From Dama dama (lineage: Eukaryota > Chordata > Mammalia > Artiodactyla > Cervidae): 64,000 bases of DNA. This document shows, piece after piece, positions 13,101-22,845 of this stretch; position 1 is the stretch's first letter, and each line of letters opens with the position of its first letter. Under the pieces are notes generated by a model, which saw only the letters and a list, made by a program, of their open reading frames with translations, ran no database searches and was not told the origin of the DNA. A program made the translations under genes and the position numbers. The DNA lies in assembly GCF_033118175.1 (NCBI RefSeq), contig NC_083692.1, forward strand, positions 11,901,501 to 11,965,500, in the 5' to 3' direction.

Positions 13101-13293
13101 ATTTCATCTGATTGATGACTGTCATTTATAACTTTATTGCTACTTCCGTCTTGGGTATTCCTTTGGAAAAGGTGTATGGATTCATTACATATTCTAATGT
13201 ATTGTTTATAGATTACAAGATAAAGTCAAGCATGTATCTGCTGATACTTTTTAGGTTGACCTGTCTTTATACTTAGAAATGTCTCTTAATAGT

Positions 13294-13493
13294 AGGCTTC
13301 CCTGGTGGCTCAGATGGTCAAGACTCTCCTGCAATGTAGGATCCCTGGATTGCGTAGATCCCCTGGAGAAGGAAATGGCAACCCACTCCAGTAATCTTGC
13401 CTGGAGAATTCCGTGAACAGAGGAGCCTGGCAGGCTACAGTCCATGGGACTGCAAAAAGTCAGACATGACTGAGCAACTGTTACTCACTCACT
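13294..13493 (+). mobile_element. Bov-tA SINE
   Basis: GGCTTCCCTGGTGGCTCAGA head, with an internal gap before the B box, then the BovA body ending in ACTCACTCAC. Confidence 0.85.
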
Positions 13494-13655
13494 ATTAGCC
13501 ATGTGCTTTTCCATGGTATGCTGCTGTCTCCCTGTAGATGTTAATTCTGAGGCTTTTAAGTCTACCTGTTTTTTCATTACTGTTACAAGTTTCCACATGA
13601 AGTACATAATACTATATGTGGAAATGTTTATTTTAAATTTATACCATTCACTGTA

Positions 13656-13761
13656 ACCCACTCCAGTGTTCTTGCCTGGAGAATCCCATGGACAGAGGAG
13701 CCTGGTGGGCTATGGTCCATAAGGTCACAAAGAGTCGGACGTGACTGAAGCAACTGAACAT
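13656..13761 (+). mobile_element. BovA SINE fragment with target-site duplication
   Basis: It starts ACCCACTCCAGTGTTCTTGC and ends ACTGAAGCAACTGAACAT. Flanked by CCATTCACTGTA (13644-13655) and CCATTTACTGTA (13762-13773), a 12-bp duplication with one change, so it inserted already 5'-truncated. Confidence 0.85.
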
Positions 13762-14767
13762 CCATTTACTGTACCCTGGTTTATTTGGGGCCAGGTTTTC
13801 ATTTTTAAATGTTCACTAAGTTGCCCAATCTTTTGTGTGTGTTGAGTGTCAATTAAGAATAGAGGAAAAATTGTATTTAATTGTATTTTAGTTACATCAG
13901 TGAACAAATGATCATTGTTACCACCTACACCATAGGTGTAGGACTTTTTGTCCCTAATCCCTCATGGGAAAAATGTTTTAAATGTAGGCTTAACAATTCT
14001 TCATGAATATGAGAAATAGGAAGAAGGTGGGTGGAAAGATTTTTGTATGCCAGACAGAGCTGATTTCTTAATTCTGTAAATTTGCTCCATTATTCTCCTA
14101 CCATATCCAGTTTTTCCACTTTTATAATTTCAAGTGATAAATATCCTTTTGTAATCAAAATATGTAAAATTATGATCTTAGATATGTGATTGGTTAAAGC
14201 TAGAGTTTATGGTGGGTCCTATCCATGTCATATTTTTAATAGAATCTCTCTTTTTTTTGGTCTATTTTGTGTTTTAGTGCCTTATTCATATGAATGAGCT
14301 GTCTAGTTTTCTTAAAATTTGAATACAACCACTGCGGCTGTTAAAAAGGGAGCCAGTGGCAGCCAAAGCCAATCAATTTTAAAGGGAGAGTGTTCTTTTC
14401 TATTATCTTCTATATGCATTATTTTACAGGTATTATTTATAGTTAATTGTTTTTTAATTAAGAACTTATTTAGGGCCTTATTTTTTCCTTTCTGTCCTTT
14501 GGCCATTTTACTACTGGGAAGAGAGGAGTTAAGTTAGTAGACCAGAGGCAGCTTTCCTCAGGAGGGTCTGCTTGCGAGGTAGGTATTTGTCTGGCATCCA
14601 GGAACTGGAGTGATAACCATTTCTCTACACTGATATGAGATCTCCCCCAAGTAATAAGGGTAGCTCACTGTGCCTGGACGTTTTGTACAAACAAAATGTC
14701 GTCTCTACTGAACACCTGCTTTCTTCCTAGGAGTCTGAGATTTTGGTATACAATACTAGGCATTAGA

Positions 14768-14962
14768 ACCCACCTGCAAATGCAGGAGACATAAGAGACA
14801 TCGGTTCCATCCCTGGGTTGGAAAGATCCCCTGGAGGAGGGCACGGCAACCCTCTCCAGTATTCTTGCCTGGAGAATCCCCATGGACAGAGGAGCCTGGT
14901 GGGCTACAGTCCATGGGGTCGCAAAGAGTTGGATGTGACTGAAGCGACTGAGCGCACACACG
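14768..14962 (+). mobile_element. Bov-tA-type SINE, 5'-truncated
   Basis: It begins within the head (GAACCCACCTGCAAATGCAG), contains GGTTCCATCCCTGGGTTGG and a complete BovA body ending GAGCGCACACACG. Confidence 0.85.
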
Positions 14963-15034
14963 AGGCAGATAGTACCTAAGTGACCAGCCCCTAATTAAAA
15001 CTTTGGGCACTGAGTCTCTGATGAGCTTCCCTGG

Positions 15035-15275
15035 TAGACAGTGCTTCACAAGTGTCAGAGCTCACGGCTGGAAGAACTGAGCACGTCTTGTGTGACCCTC
15101 GGGAAGGAGGCTCTTGGAGACTCGCGCCTGATTTCCGCTGGTCTGCCCCGCGTGTCCTGTTCCCTTTGCCGGTTGGCCTTCTGTCTTCTCATCCTGATAA
15201 ATCTTAGTAAGGGCACCTGTAGGCTTCCAGTTCTGTGAATCCTAGCTATCACCAAACCTGAGACCCTTAACACAG
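15035..15275 (+). mobile_element. Possible old ERV LTR fragment
   Basis: A locally GC-rich block with CCTGATAAATCTTAGTAAGG and TGTGAATCCTAGCTATCACC, phrases that recall the 3' part of ancient mammalian ERV LTRs (GATAAA polyadenylation-like signal). No duplication found; low confidence. Confidence 0.3.
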
Positions 15276-15631
15276 CTGACCATTAATATATTTTCCCATC
15301 TGAAGAAGGCAAGAGAAAAATCCATTCAAATGTATAAAGTTTTAGTAAATTAGACAGTTTGTAAATTTTTTGGTAATGTAACCTGAAGGAAATCAGAGCA
15401 TGCTTTCCCAAATTATGCCATGTTGGCGTATTGATTTTATTCAGCTGAGGGCGCTTGAGAACCAGTAGATGCAGAAAGGGGTCTGTGACCTCCTCGTTGT
15501 ACCTAAAAGCAAGTCAGTATTTCCCATGAGGAAAGTGCACTCCCTGTACCAGGAAGAGAATAGCATTCTCATCAAGGAAAACTGGGAGTTGATGCCAAAA
15601 TGGATCTGTACAAACAAACCTAAAATCACCC

Positions 15632-15883
15632 TTGTTGTTCAGTGGCTCATTCGTGTCCAACTCCTTGCAATCCAATGGACTGCAGCATGCCAGGCTTCCC
15701 TGTCCTGTATTTCCTGGAGTTTGCTCACGCTCATGTCCATTGAGTTGGTGATGCCATCCAACCACCTCATCCTCTCTCGTCCCCTTCTCCTCCTGCCTTC
15801 AATCTTTCTTAGCATTAGGGTCTTTTCCAGTGAGTTGGCTCTGCGCACCAAGTGGCCAAAGTATTGGAGCTTCAGCTTCAGTC
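15632..15883 (-). mobile_element. BovB LINE 3' end, antisense
   Basis: The + strand runs from TTGTTGTTCAGTGGCTCATT to AAGTATTGGAGCTTCAGCTT. The minus strand carries the BovB C-terminal codons (for example RMRWLDGITNSMDMS) with stops. Confidence 0.9.
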
Positions 15884-17639
15884 CTCTTATCTTCCATTCA
15901 TTTTCCCCTTAGATTTCCTAATCACTTTTCCATTATTAAATCCCTTTTCTTTTATCTTGTCATCTCTCCTTAAATTCTTTATTCAAGTATATGAGATCTC
16001 AGTCCTAACCACTTCTTTGGGTCTTCTTTTTTCTGTGATGGCTCCTACGTATACATAAAATTATTAAATAAAATTCATATTCTTTTCTCCTGTTAATCTA
16101 TATTATGTTAGTTTAGTTCTCAGGTCCAACCATAGACTCTGAAAGGTTCCCTATAGGATGCTCAAGTTTTTCTCTCCCATCCAGCTGGAAGGAATTCTTG
16201 ATAAAAAGTATGTTTCTGTTACTTTGGTTTGTTCCTATCTTTGATGGTACTTATATAGTAGGAAATAAATAATGGGTTAATTAAGTGATATAAAATTTAA
16301 CCACCTGGTTTAGTAGCTGAGATAATTTTACACAGTTTAAATATAAAAAAGTTCTTCAGGGTAGAAGATGCGTCCAGGAATGTATGATGGTATTGTTGGA
16401 ATTGAATATCATCATAATGGAATACATAATAAAATTGCTTTCCATTTAATGTTTCATGTGGTACATAGGCGGTTACTAATGTCTGCTATATGTGCCTGCC
16501 TTGATAGCATTTATCCCTGCATTGATGATGTATGTGTACGCTTCATGTGTGCTCTGTGTGTGGGTGTTTATTGGAGGAATTGTTTTGAGGGCTCTATAGA
16601 ATAGTCTTTTGATTGATGAGGGAGAAATGTTTATTATAATTAGATGATTCTGATTGGTTTTCTGAGGAAGATGGATTAAAGAGAATGTCAAAAAAGTGGC
16701 TGAGTAGACTCCATGAAGGAGTGAGGAAAGAACGTAGGAAGGAGTTCTCTGTTGAGTTTTACCTGAAGCATGATGCAGTCAGATTGACAGGAGCAAAGCA
16801 GTCGCCACAGTTTCCAGGCTCAGGGCATTTGGAGGCTGTGTTCGTCCTGCTCACACTGAAACCTACCTTCCCATCAAGAGTGAGGACACCTTATTTATAC
16901 TAAGAACCACCCCTTTTCTGTTCACTTTCACTCACATGTCCAGTCAGCACCACGATGTTTTCACATATTCTTCAAAGTGAAATATTGTCTGTTATCTGTT
17001 AATATGAAAGTCTGTAGTTTTAAAATGTGAGAACAAAAGGAATTTATTTTGTTAAACTCTGGGCTTGCATTTATTAATCCTATGCCTATTCTTGTTGCTC
17101 TGTAATTAACAGAGGATAAATAATGCTGGATTTATTTTAATTCTGGATTCAAAAGAGTTGCTGGAGAAATTTGAAGAATTTCATCTACTCTTGGGTCCTT
17201 TGCAAATTTGAGACAATCTAGTTGTAACCTTACTTCTGTTTGTCAGTTTTTAAACATTTCTCTCTTGTTCATTTTCTCTTTCCTACAGCAGCTATTTCTG
17301 ACTCTCTGTGCTTAAATACACAAGTCCAGCTCCATTTTTACCCTCCCTCAGTGGAAATTTACTGCTATTTTAATAGGACTGTCTTTTTGTTGGGAGTTGG
17401 GCATCCAGTGAATTTACTTTTTTGATGTGCTAAAATTAAGATGCCTGTAGGATTATCAAGTGTAGAGACTCATTATGCAAGTAGATATTTAAAAATCTGG
17501 AGTTAAGATCAGTCTGGTTCTGAATTAGGAATCACTTAGATCTCTGTTTACCTACATACTTGTTTACCACCAAAGACATTTTATAGATGGAGTGATGCTT
17601 AATACTAGAAACCTGTACAGTTATCTCTATTTAAAGGCC

Positions 17640-18157
17640 AAATAGTTGAAGAGGCCCAGGAAAGGAGATTGTGAAAGAAAAAGGAGAACTAGTAAGGAGT
17701 GTATTATGAAAATAAAGGAAGAAGAGAGGTAGGATTAAGAAGTGATTGGCAGTGTCACATGCAACAAGGATAGTAGGAAGGATTTATAGAGCCCACTGTA
17801 TTTGGCTTTAGGTTATCTTTGGGGATCTTGATGAGAGTTATTTTAATTGGGTAATCAGGCTGGAAACCAGAGCCAGTGAACTGAGAAGTGGATTGGAAAT
17901 AAGACTGTGGGGCATCAAGTGTGGACTGCTCTTCACAGGAGTTTTTAACAAGAAGAGGACAGGATGCTGGTGAGAAGGTCATGTCAGATTGATAAAGGGT
18001 TTTTGTTTGTTTCACTTAAAAAATTAGGTTTTTTTTTCTTTTTAAAAGATGAGAATAATAGAGAAGAATGATATAGTAAGAAAAGAGAAGGCCTAACTGG
18101 TGTAGTGAAGTCCTTGATGGATGTGGAAGGAAGGAACCAAGGTAGGCTGATTTGTCT
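17640..18157 (+). repeat. Possible ancient interspersed repeat of unnamed family
   Basis: GA-rich sequence (CAGTGTCACATGCAACAAGG through GAACTGAGAAGTGGATTGGA) resembles a widely dispersed ancient mammalian repeat. A similar style recurs at 33190-34100. I cannot name the family; it might be unique sequence. Confidence 0.3.
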
Positions 18158-18173
18158 AAAGAAGAAAGGTCCC
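18158..18173. repeat. Target-site duplication, left copy
   Basis: AAAGAAGAAAGGTCCC, repeated exactly at 19011-19026. The leading A residues of the right copy could belong to the poly(A) tail, so the certain core is 13 bp. Confidence 0.9.
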
Positions 18174-19010
18174 ACAGCCGCTATGGAAAACAGTGTGGAG
18201 ATTTCTTAAAAAACTGGAAATAGAACTGCCATATGACCCAGCAATCCCACTTCTGGGCATACACACTGAGGAAACCAGATCTGAAAGAGACACATGCACC
18301 CCAATGTTCATCGCAGCACTGTTTATAATAGCCAGGACATGGAAGCAACCTAGATGCCCATCAGCAGATGAATGGATAAGGAAGCTGTGGTACATATACA
18401 CCATGGAATATTACTCAGCCATTAAAAAGAATTCATTTGAACCAGTCCTAATGAGATGGATGAAGCTGGAGCCCATTGTACAGAGTGAAGTAAGCCAGAA
18501 AGATAAAGAACATTACAGCATACTGACACATGTATATGGAATTTAGAAAGGTGATAACGATAACCCTATATGCAGAACAGAAAAAGAGACACAGAAATAC
18601 AGAACAGACTTTTGAACTTTGTGGGAGAATGTGAGGGTAGGATATTTCAAAAGAACAGCATGTATACTATCTATGGTGAAACAGATCACCAGCCCAGGTG
18701 GGATGCACGAGACAAGTGCTCCGGCCTGGTGCACTGGGAAGACCCAGAGGAATCGGGTGGAGAGGGAGGTGGGAGGGGGGATCGGGATTGGGAATACATG
18801 TAAATCCATGGCTGATTCATATCAATGTATGACAAAACCCACTGGAAAAAAAAAATAATAAAAAAATATATATATAATCTCAACTCTGCTACTTAGGATC
18901 AGTATGGTAGAAAAATTGCATTTCCTAATTTATAGAGGTGAGGTCATCAATTTGTGATAGTTTAATATAGAGTAGATGCTGAATAAATATTTGCCTTCCT
19001 CCAAAAAAAA
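18174..19010 (+). mobile_element. 5'-truncated L1-BT 3' end plus 3'-transduced segment, sense
   Basis: From 18174 to about 18845 the + strand is the L1 ORF2 C-terminus (IELPYDPAIPLLGIHTEE readable from 18208; ORF stop near 18544) and 3' UTR. An A-rich stretch follows at 18846-18874. Another ~125 bp of non-L1 sequence follows (about 18877-19002), with AATAAA at 18982-18987 and a second A-run from 19003. The whole block, including the extra segment, lies between the two exact copies of a 16-bp duplication. This is the layout of an L1 transcript that bypassed its own polyadenylation site and carried 3' flanking DNA along. The L1 3' UTR also lacks the segment (TGTGAAGTAATTAGCC) seen in other copies here. 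Confidence 0.88.
18877..19002 (+). other. Putative L1 3'-transduced sequence with its own poly(A) signal
   Basis: Unrelated to L1. It contains CTCAACTCTGCTACTTAGGA and ends in GATGCTGAATAAATATTTGCC, so it resembles a MIR-type flank that supplied the AATAAA signal. Fifteen bases separate the signal from the A-tail. It should match the genomic flank of the source L1. Confidence 0.75.
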
Positions 19011-19026
19011 AAAGAAGAAAGGTCCC
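19011..19026. repeat. Target-site duplication, right copy
   Basis: Exact copy of 18158-18173, directly after the second A-run. Confidence 0.9.
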
Positions 19027-19689
19027 TTTTCCTTAACTGCTGGGAAGATTCAGGATGGTACATGTAGGAAATTTGGGGGGTGTCTTGCCTAATAGCCTCA
19101 GTGTTATTTTTCAGGGGGAGAACTAGATTATTATGTATGCTACAGTGAGTGAAAAAGCTGGTAGGTTCAGAGAGTGCACACTGGACCAGGTGGGGCATGC
19201 TGAAGAATCTCTGGGCACTGAGGGTGGCTTTCAGTGTCTCTTCACATCCCCTGACACTCATTTGTGATTTTCCTTGGGGGACTTGGTAACCTGATATCGG
19301 AAATAGGAGATTTTTTTTTAGGTCCTACAGAGATGTTTTACTATTCAAGTTCAGTAGTTGAATAGGTCTAAAAGGAGTTTGAGATGTAAGCAGGAGAGTG
19401 GCTAAAGTGAAATATTACTTATTTAGGTTAAAGAGCCTGGATCTCAAGCCAGTAAAAGGAATATCATCTCCTTTTGGCAATGAAGAGCAAATGTATTAGG
19501 AGAAAAGGGAGCTGGGCAGATGGGTAGACAAAGCCAGAGGAGGAGATAATGGGGGGAAAGAGGGTTGGGTATACTCTTACTTCAAAGGTGACGGTTCTAA
19601 AAACAACACTAGGATAGGTCTATAGGAGTGAGTGACTGTAGACACATGGAGTTAGGGTCCATCTGGAAGTCTGAAAGCTTAGTAATGAG

Positions 19690-19915
19690 TTGAAAACGGG
19701 CTCTGGACTCAGACTGTCTGAGTCTGAATGCTGTGCCCTCACTTGTTAGGTATATGATCTTGGGCAAGTTCCAAGTGGTGGTTGACTGTCACTCAAATAA
19801 AGATAATGAGTGCCTTACTTTAGTTTTGTGGTGGGATTGAGTGAAGTAACTCATATAAAGCATTTGTACCATCCCTTGCACAACTTAACTGCTCAATAAA
19901 CCTTAGTTGTTGTTG
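19690..19915 (+). mobile_element. MIR
   Basis: GGACTCAGACTGTCTGAGTC, GATCTTGGGCAAGTTCC, CTCATATAAAGCATTTG and a final GCTCAATAAACCTTAG follow the order of the MIR consensus. Confidence 0.75.
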
Positions 19916-19961
19916 TTATCATTATTGCTGGCTCCGTCTTATTTAGATCACAACTCTTTTT

Positions 19962-20153
19962 TAAAAATTAATTAATTTATTTTAATTGGAGGCTAATAAC
20001 TGTACAGTATTGCGTTGGTTTTTGCCGTACATTGACATGAATCAGCCGTGGATGTACATGTGTCCCCCATCCTGAATCCCCCTCCCCTCCCTCAGGGTCG
20101 TCCCAGTGCACTGGCTTTAAGTGCCCTATTTCATGCATCGAACTTGGACTGGT
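19962..20153 (-). mobile_element. Short L1-BT 3' UTR fragment, antisense
   Basis: The + strand has a T/A-rich start, AATTGGAGGCTAATAACTG, and TTGACATGAATCAGCCGTGG, the reverse complement of the L1-BT 3' UTR. Flanks TAGATCACAACTCTTTT and TAGATCTCAACTTTT look like a diverged duplication. Confidence 0.85.
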
Positions 20154-21217
20154 ATAGATCTCAACTTTTATGTCACCGCCTAAGAGAGACTCTCCCCAGC
20201 CACACTGTAAAATATAGACTCGTTCAAATAACTGTCCGTCATATTTTAGCACCTTGTACTATCCACTGTTGTAATTTAGTTGTTGGTGTGAATATCTCCC
20301 CAGTTAGATTACCATCTTCTTTGGTGTTGAAGCCAGATCTTATTAACCTTTTTATAAACTATGTGCCTAACACATCAGAAGTATAACTGCTCTCCCAAGT
20401 CTTTGTTGTGGGAGGAAAAATGGGATCTCTCTGTTGATGTAGAAACCACTTGAATACTGCTTGTTTAATAAAGTTGATTTCTGGCCTAGTGGTAAAACTT
20501 TTAGATAAGGGCAAAAGGGTAAACCACCATCACTAGGGTTTTCTGATCTCATTTTAGAATTTTCTACACAAACAAGTGCACAGTTCTCAATTTACTGTTT
20601 TGTTTGGGTGGATAAAGGAGTGACTCATCTCTTCCAAGCTGCGTTGGATTTAGCAAACTGAGCAAATGCAAACCTCTTGTTTTAGAGGCATTATTTATAT
20701 GTTGTTGCCATAATGTCAAATCATGACTTTAATCATGAGAGAAATTATATTTAACTTGATTTGAGCCACAGTTGAGGGATGCTGAATCTGGAACTGATAA
20801 TCTGCTCTTAGAGGAGGTTTTTAAATGTTTCCAGTCTGTTTATAGGTGCTTCAGTACAATGTAGGTGATATTTTATTGTTTGTCCAGCTCACAGTCATTT
20901 TAGCTTCCTGAACCCAATCTTACTTGAACATATGACCTTTTTGTGTTACTTTTGTAACCACAAGTATTTGAAACTGAAGGCTCAGAAGGAGCAGCTTATT
21001 TCTGAATTTCTCACTGACTTCCAGAGCTTTACAAGAGTGGCTTAACTGTTAACAATGATAACATTCTTTTATGTGTATAAAATGTTATATAATGTACTCT
21101 CATTTTTGAAGTTAAAAATCAGTATTTGCTCACTCTTCTCAAATTAAAAATGCATTTGAATTATGATGATTTAGTGTAAGTTCCAAGTGTGTTATTGACC
21201 AACTCTGGTTTGGGGAG

Positions 21218-21427
21218 GGGGCATCCCTGGTGGCTCAATTGGTGAAGAATCTGCCTGCCAGGGCTGGAGAAACTGGTTCCCTCCTGGGTCGGGAAGATCC
21301 CCTGGAGAAGGAAATGGCAACCCCTCCAGTGTTCTTGCCTGGGAAATCTCATGGGCTGAGGAGCCTGGCGGGCTAGAGTCCGTAGGGTCGCAAGAGTTGG
21401 ACCTGACTTAGTGGCTAAACCACTGCT
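21218..21427 (+). mobile_element. Bov-tA SINE
   Basis: Head GGCATCCCTGGTGGCTCAAT, gapped before the B box, with a BovA body ending GACTTAGTGGCTAAACC. The flanks ACTCTGGTTT and CCACTGGTTT suggest a weak duplication. Confidence 0.85.
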
Positions 21428-22124
21428 TACCACTGGTTTAGCGAAAGTAGATTTTAAGAGTTCGAGTTCTTTTCTTGAATGGGTAAGTATTCCACGTAAA
21501 TTTAAATTTATAAATTGAAAATCTGTCCTTCATTGATTTGTATAAGCTTGACATAAGTTTATCAACTTATAACATTATGTATTTCCAGTCAAATAACCTA
21601 TCTATAAGTAATTTATCACATTTAAATGGACTTTCACATTACAGTATTGTCTATACTGGTGCTTCTGTCATCAATGTTCTTTTTTTTGTTACAGATTTTT
21701 ATTTTATTATCATAAAATTTTATTTGCTGTCAGAAAGTGAAGCATTATGTGTGATGGCATATAATTGCTCTGACAATCTGACAAATTCTAAAGCATTGAC
21801 ATTTCTTTCATTATATAAGACACTAGATTCTTACGAAAGTAATACATGTTGTTTTTCTCATCAACAAGGCTTTCTGTTTACTGACAGTCAATTGGGGAAA
21901 AAAAAACATATTTTCCCTTCTTAAATAATGAAGTAGTCTAAAAATGAAAATACTTTTATAACAAATTATTCTCAATTAATATGATCATGAGATACATGGA
22001 AAAGGATCGTATTTTCTAGATGGATTGATAATTTGATGACATTAGTGACTCCTGTTTGACGATATATTACACATCCAATGTTAACAAGAACATGTTCCTG
22101 ATCCTTCACATGCTTTATTCCTAG

Positions 22125-22475
22125 AATTTAACCCATGAACTGGAGAACAGGGAAAAACAGCAGCTAGAGATGTTGGATGAGCTGAAGGAGATCCAGAAGC
22201 ACTTTGAGACGTGTGACGCCAAACACAAGCGAGCTGACCTGCAGATCACGAAGCTGACTCAGCACGCCGAGGAGGCCACCAAGCAGGCCGAGCAGTACCT
22301 TCTGGAGCTCCAGCAGTCCGAGGGCCTGAGACAGGAGGCAGAGAAGAGGAGAGAGGAGCTGAAGCTGAAAGCTCAGGAGTCCATTAGGCAGTGGAAGCTT
22401 AAGCATAAGAAGTTAGAACGCGCACTGGAGAAGCAATCTGAAAGTCTCGATCAACTGTCAGACAAGAATAATCAG
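22125..22475 (+). CDS. CEP128: CEP128 internal exon (first of four in window), 117 codons, phase 0-0
   Basis: CEP128 is a large coiled-coil protein of the subdistal appendages of the mother centriole and basal body, where it works with ODF2, centriolin and ninein and affects ciliary TGF-beta/BMP signalling (family knowledge). The exon opens after a pyrimidine-rich acceptor ending TTCCTAG and closes at CAG|GTACGA. It reads from Asn-Leu-Thr-His-Glu to Lys-Asn-Asn-Gln without a stop. The product is almost all charged heptad coiled coil. The block AQESIRQWKLKHKKLERAL at codons 83-101 is what I recognise as CEP128. It should fall in the central part of the ~1,100-residue protein. Reading past the donor adds six codons and a stop, so the intron must be removed. 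The last codon joins in frame to the Ile-Leu-Lys-Glu-Lys opening of the exon at 30889. Length 351 bp is a multiple of three, so skipping it would keep frame. Confidence 0.95.
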
Positions 22476-22748
22476 GTACGAAAGCCACATTCCTGAGGAA
22501 TGATTTCTGCTGTGACCGACCATTCACTCATTTGTCCTTTGAACAAACTCTTGAGTGCCGTGCTGTGTGTGTAACCTATCAAGAGGTTCTTGGTAGAAGA
22601 GTCTCTGTGTCTTCACTGTCTCAAGGTACACAGATAAAATCTTTGTACAGCCTTTGTAGTAGTTTAACATTCTGTGGCTTTGCAGAGTTAATTCTTAAAA
22701 CAGATCCACTCTTCTCCTCTATTTTAGCTTTTAGTTCCCTAGCACTCC

Positions 22749-22845
22749 CCGTGCTAAGTTGCTCAATCATGTCTGATTCTTTGTGAACCCATGGACTGTA
22801 TGTAGCCTGCCAGGCTCCTCTGTCCATGGGAGTGGATTGCTATGC
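22749..22845 (-). mobile_element. BovA fragment, antisense
   Basis: GTGCTAAGTTGCTCAATCAT through CAGGCTCCTCTGTCCATGGG, with an internal deletion before GGAGTGGATTGCTATGCCC. It lies 270 bp downstream of a CEP128 exon donor. Confidence 0.75.

Larger units (their letters stand above)
1..22124 (+). other. CEP128: CEP128 intron upstream of the first visible exon (incomplete)
   Basis: No exon could be supported here. Parts not covered by a named repeat (about 1-400, 7100-8600, 9850-10790, 11190-11980, 13110-13290, 13775-14760, 15890-17640, 20160-21215 and 21430-22120) are AT-rich non-coding sequence. Their open frames are short, Phe/Leu/Ser-rich and lack splice-bounded coding character. Around 306-400 there is a small local repetition of CATCAATTTTATT and TTAAACAT units. 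The direction of the intron is set by the + strand exon at 22125. Confidence 0.75.

Noticed and set aside
18193..18546. 117-codon + strand open frame
   Set aside because: It is the C-terminal end of L1 ORF2 in a truncated copy, not a host gene.
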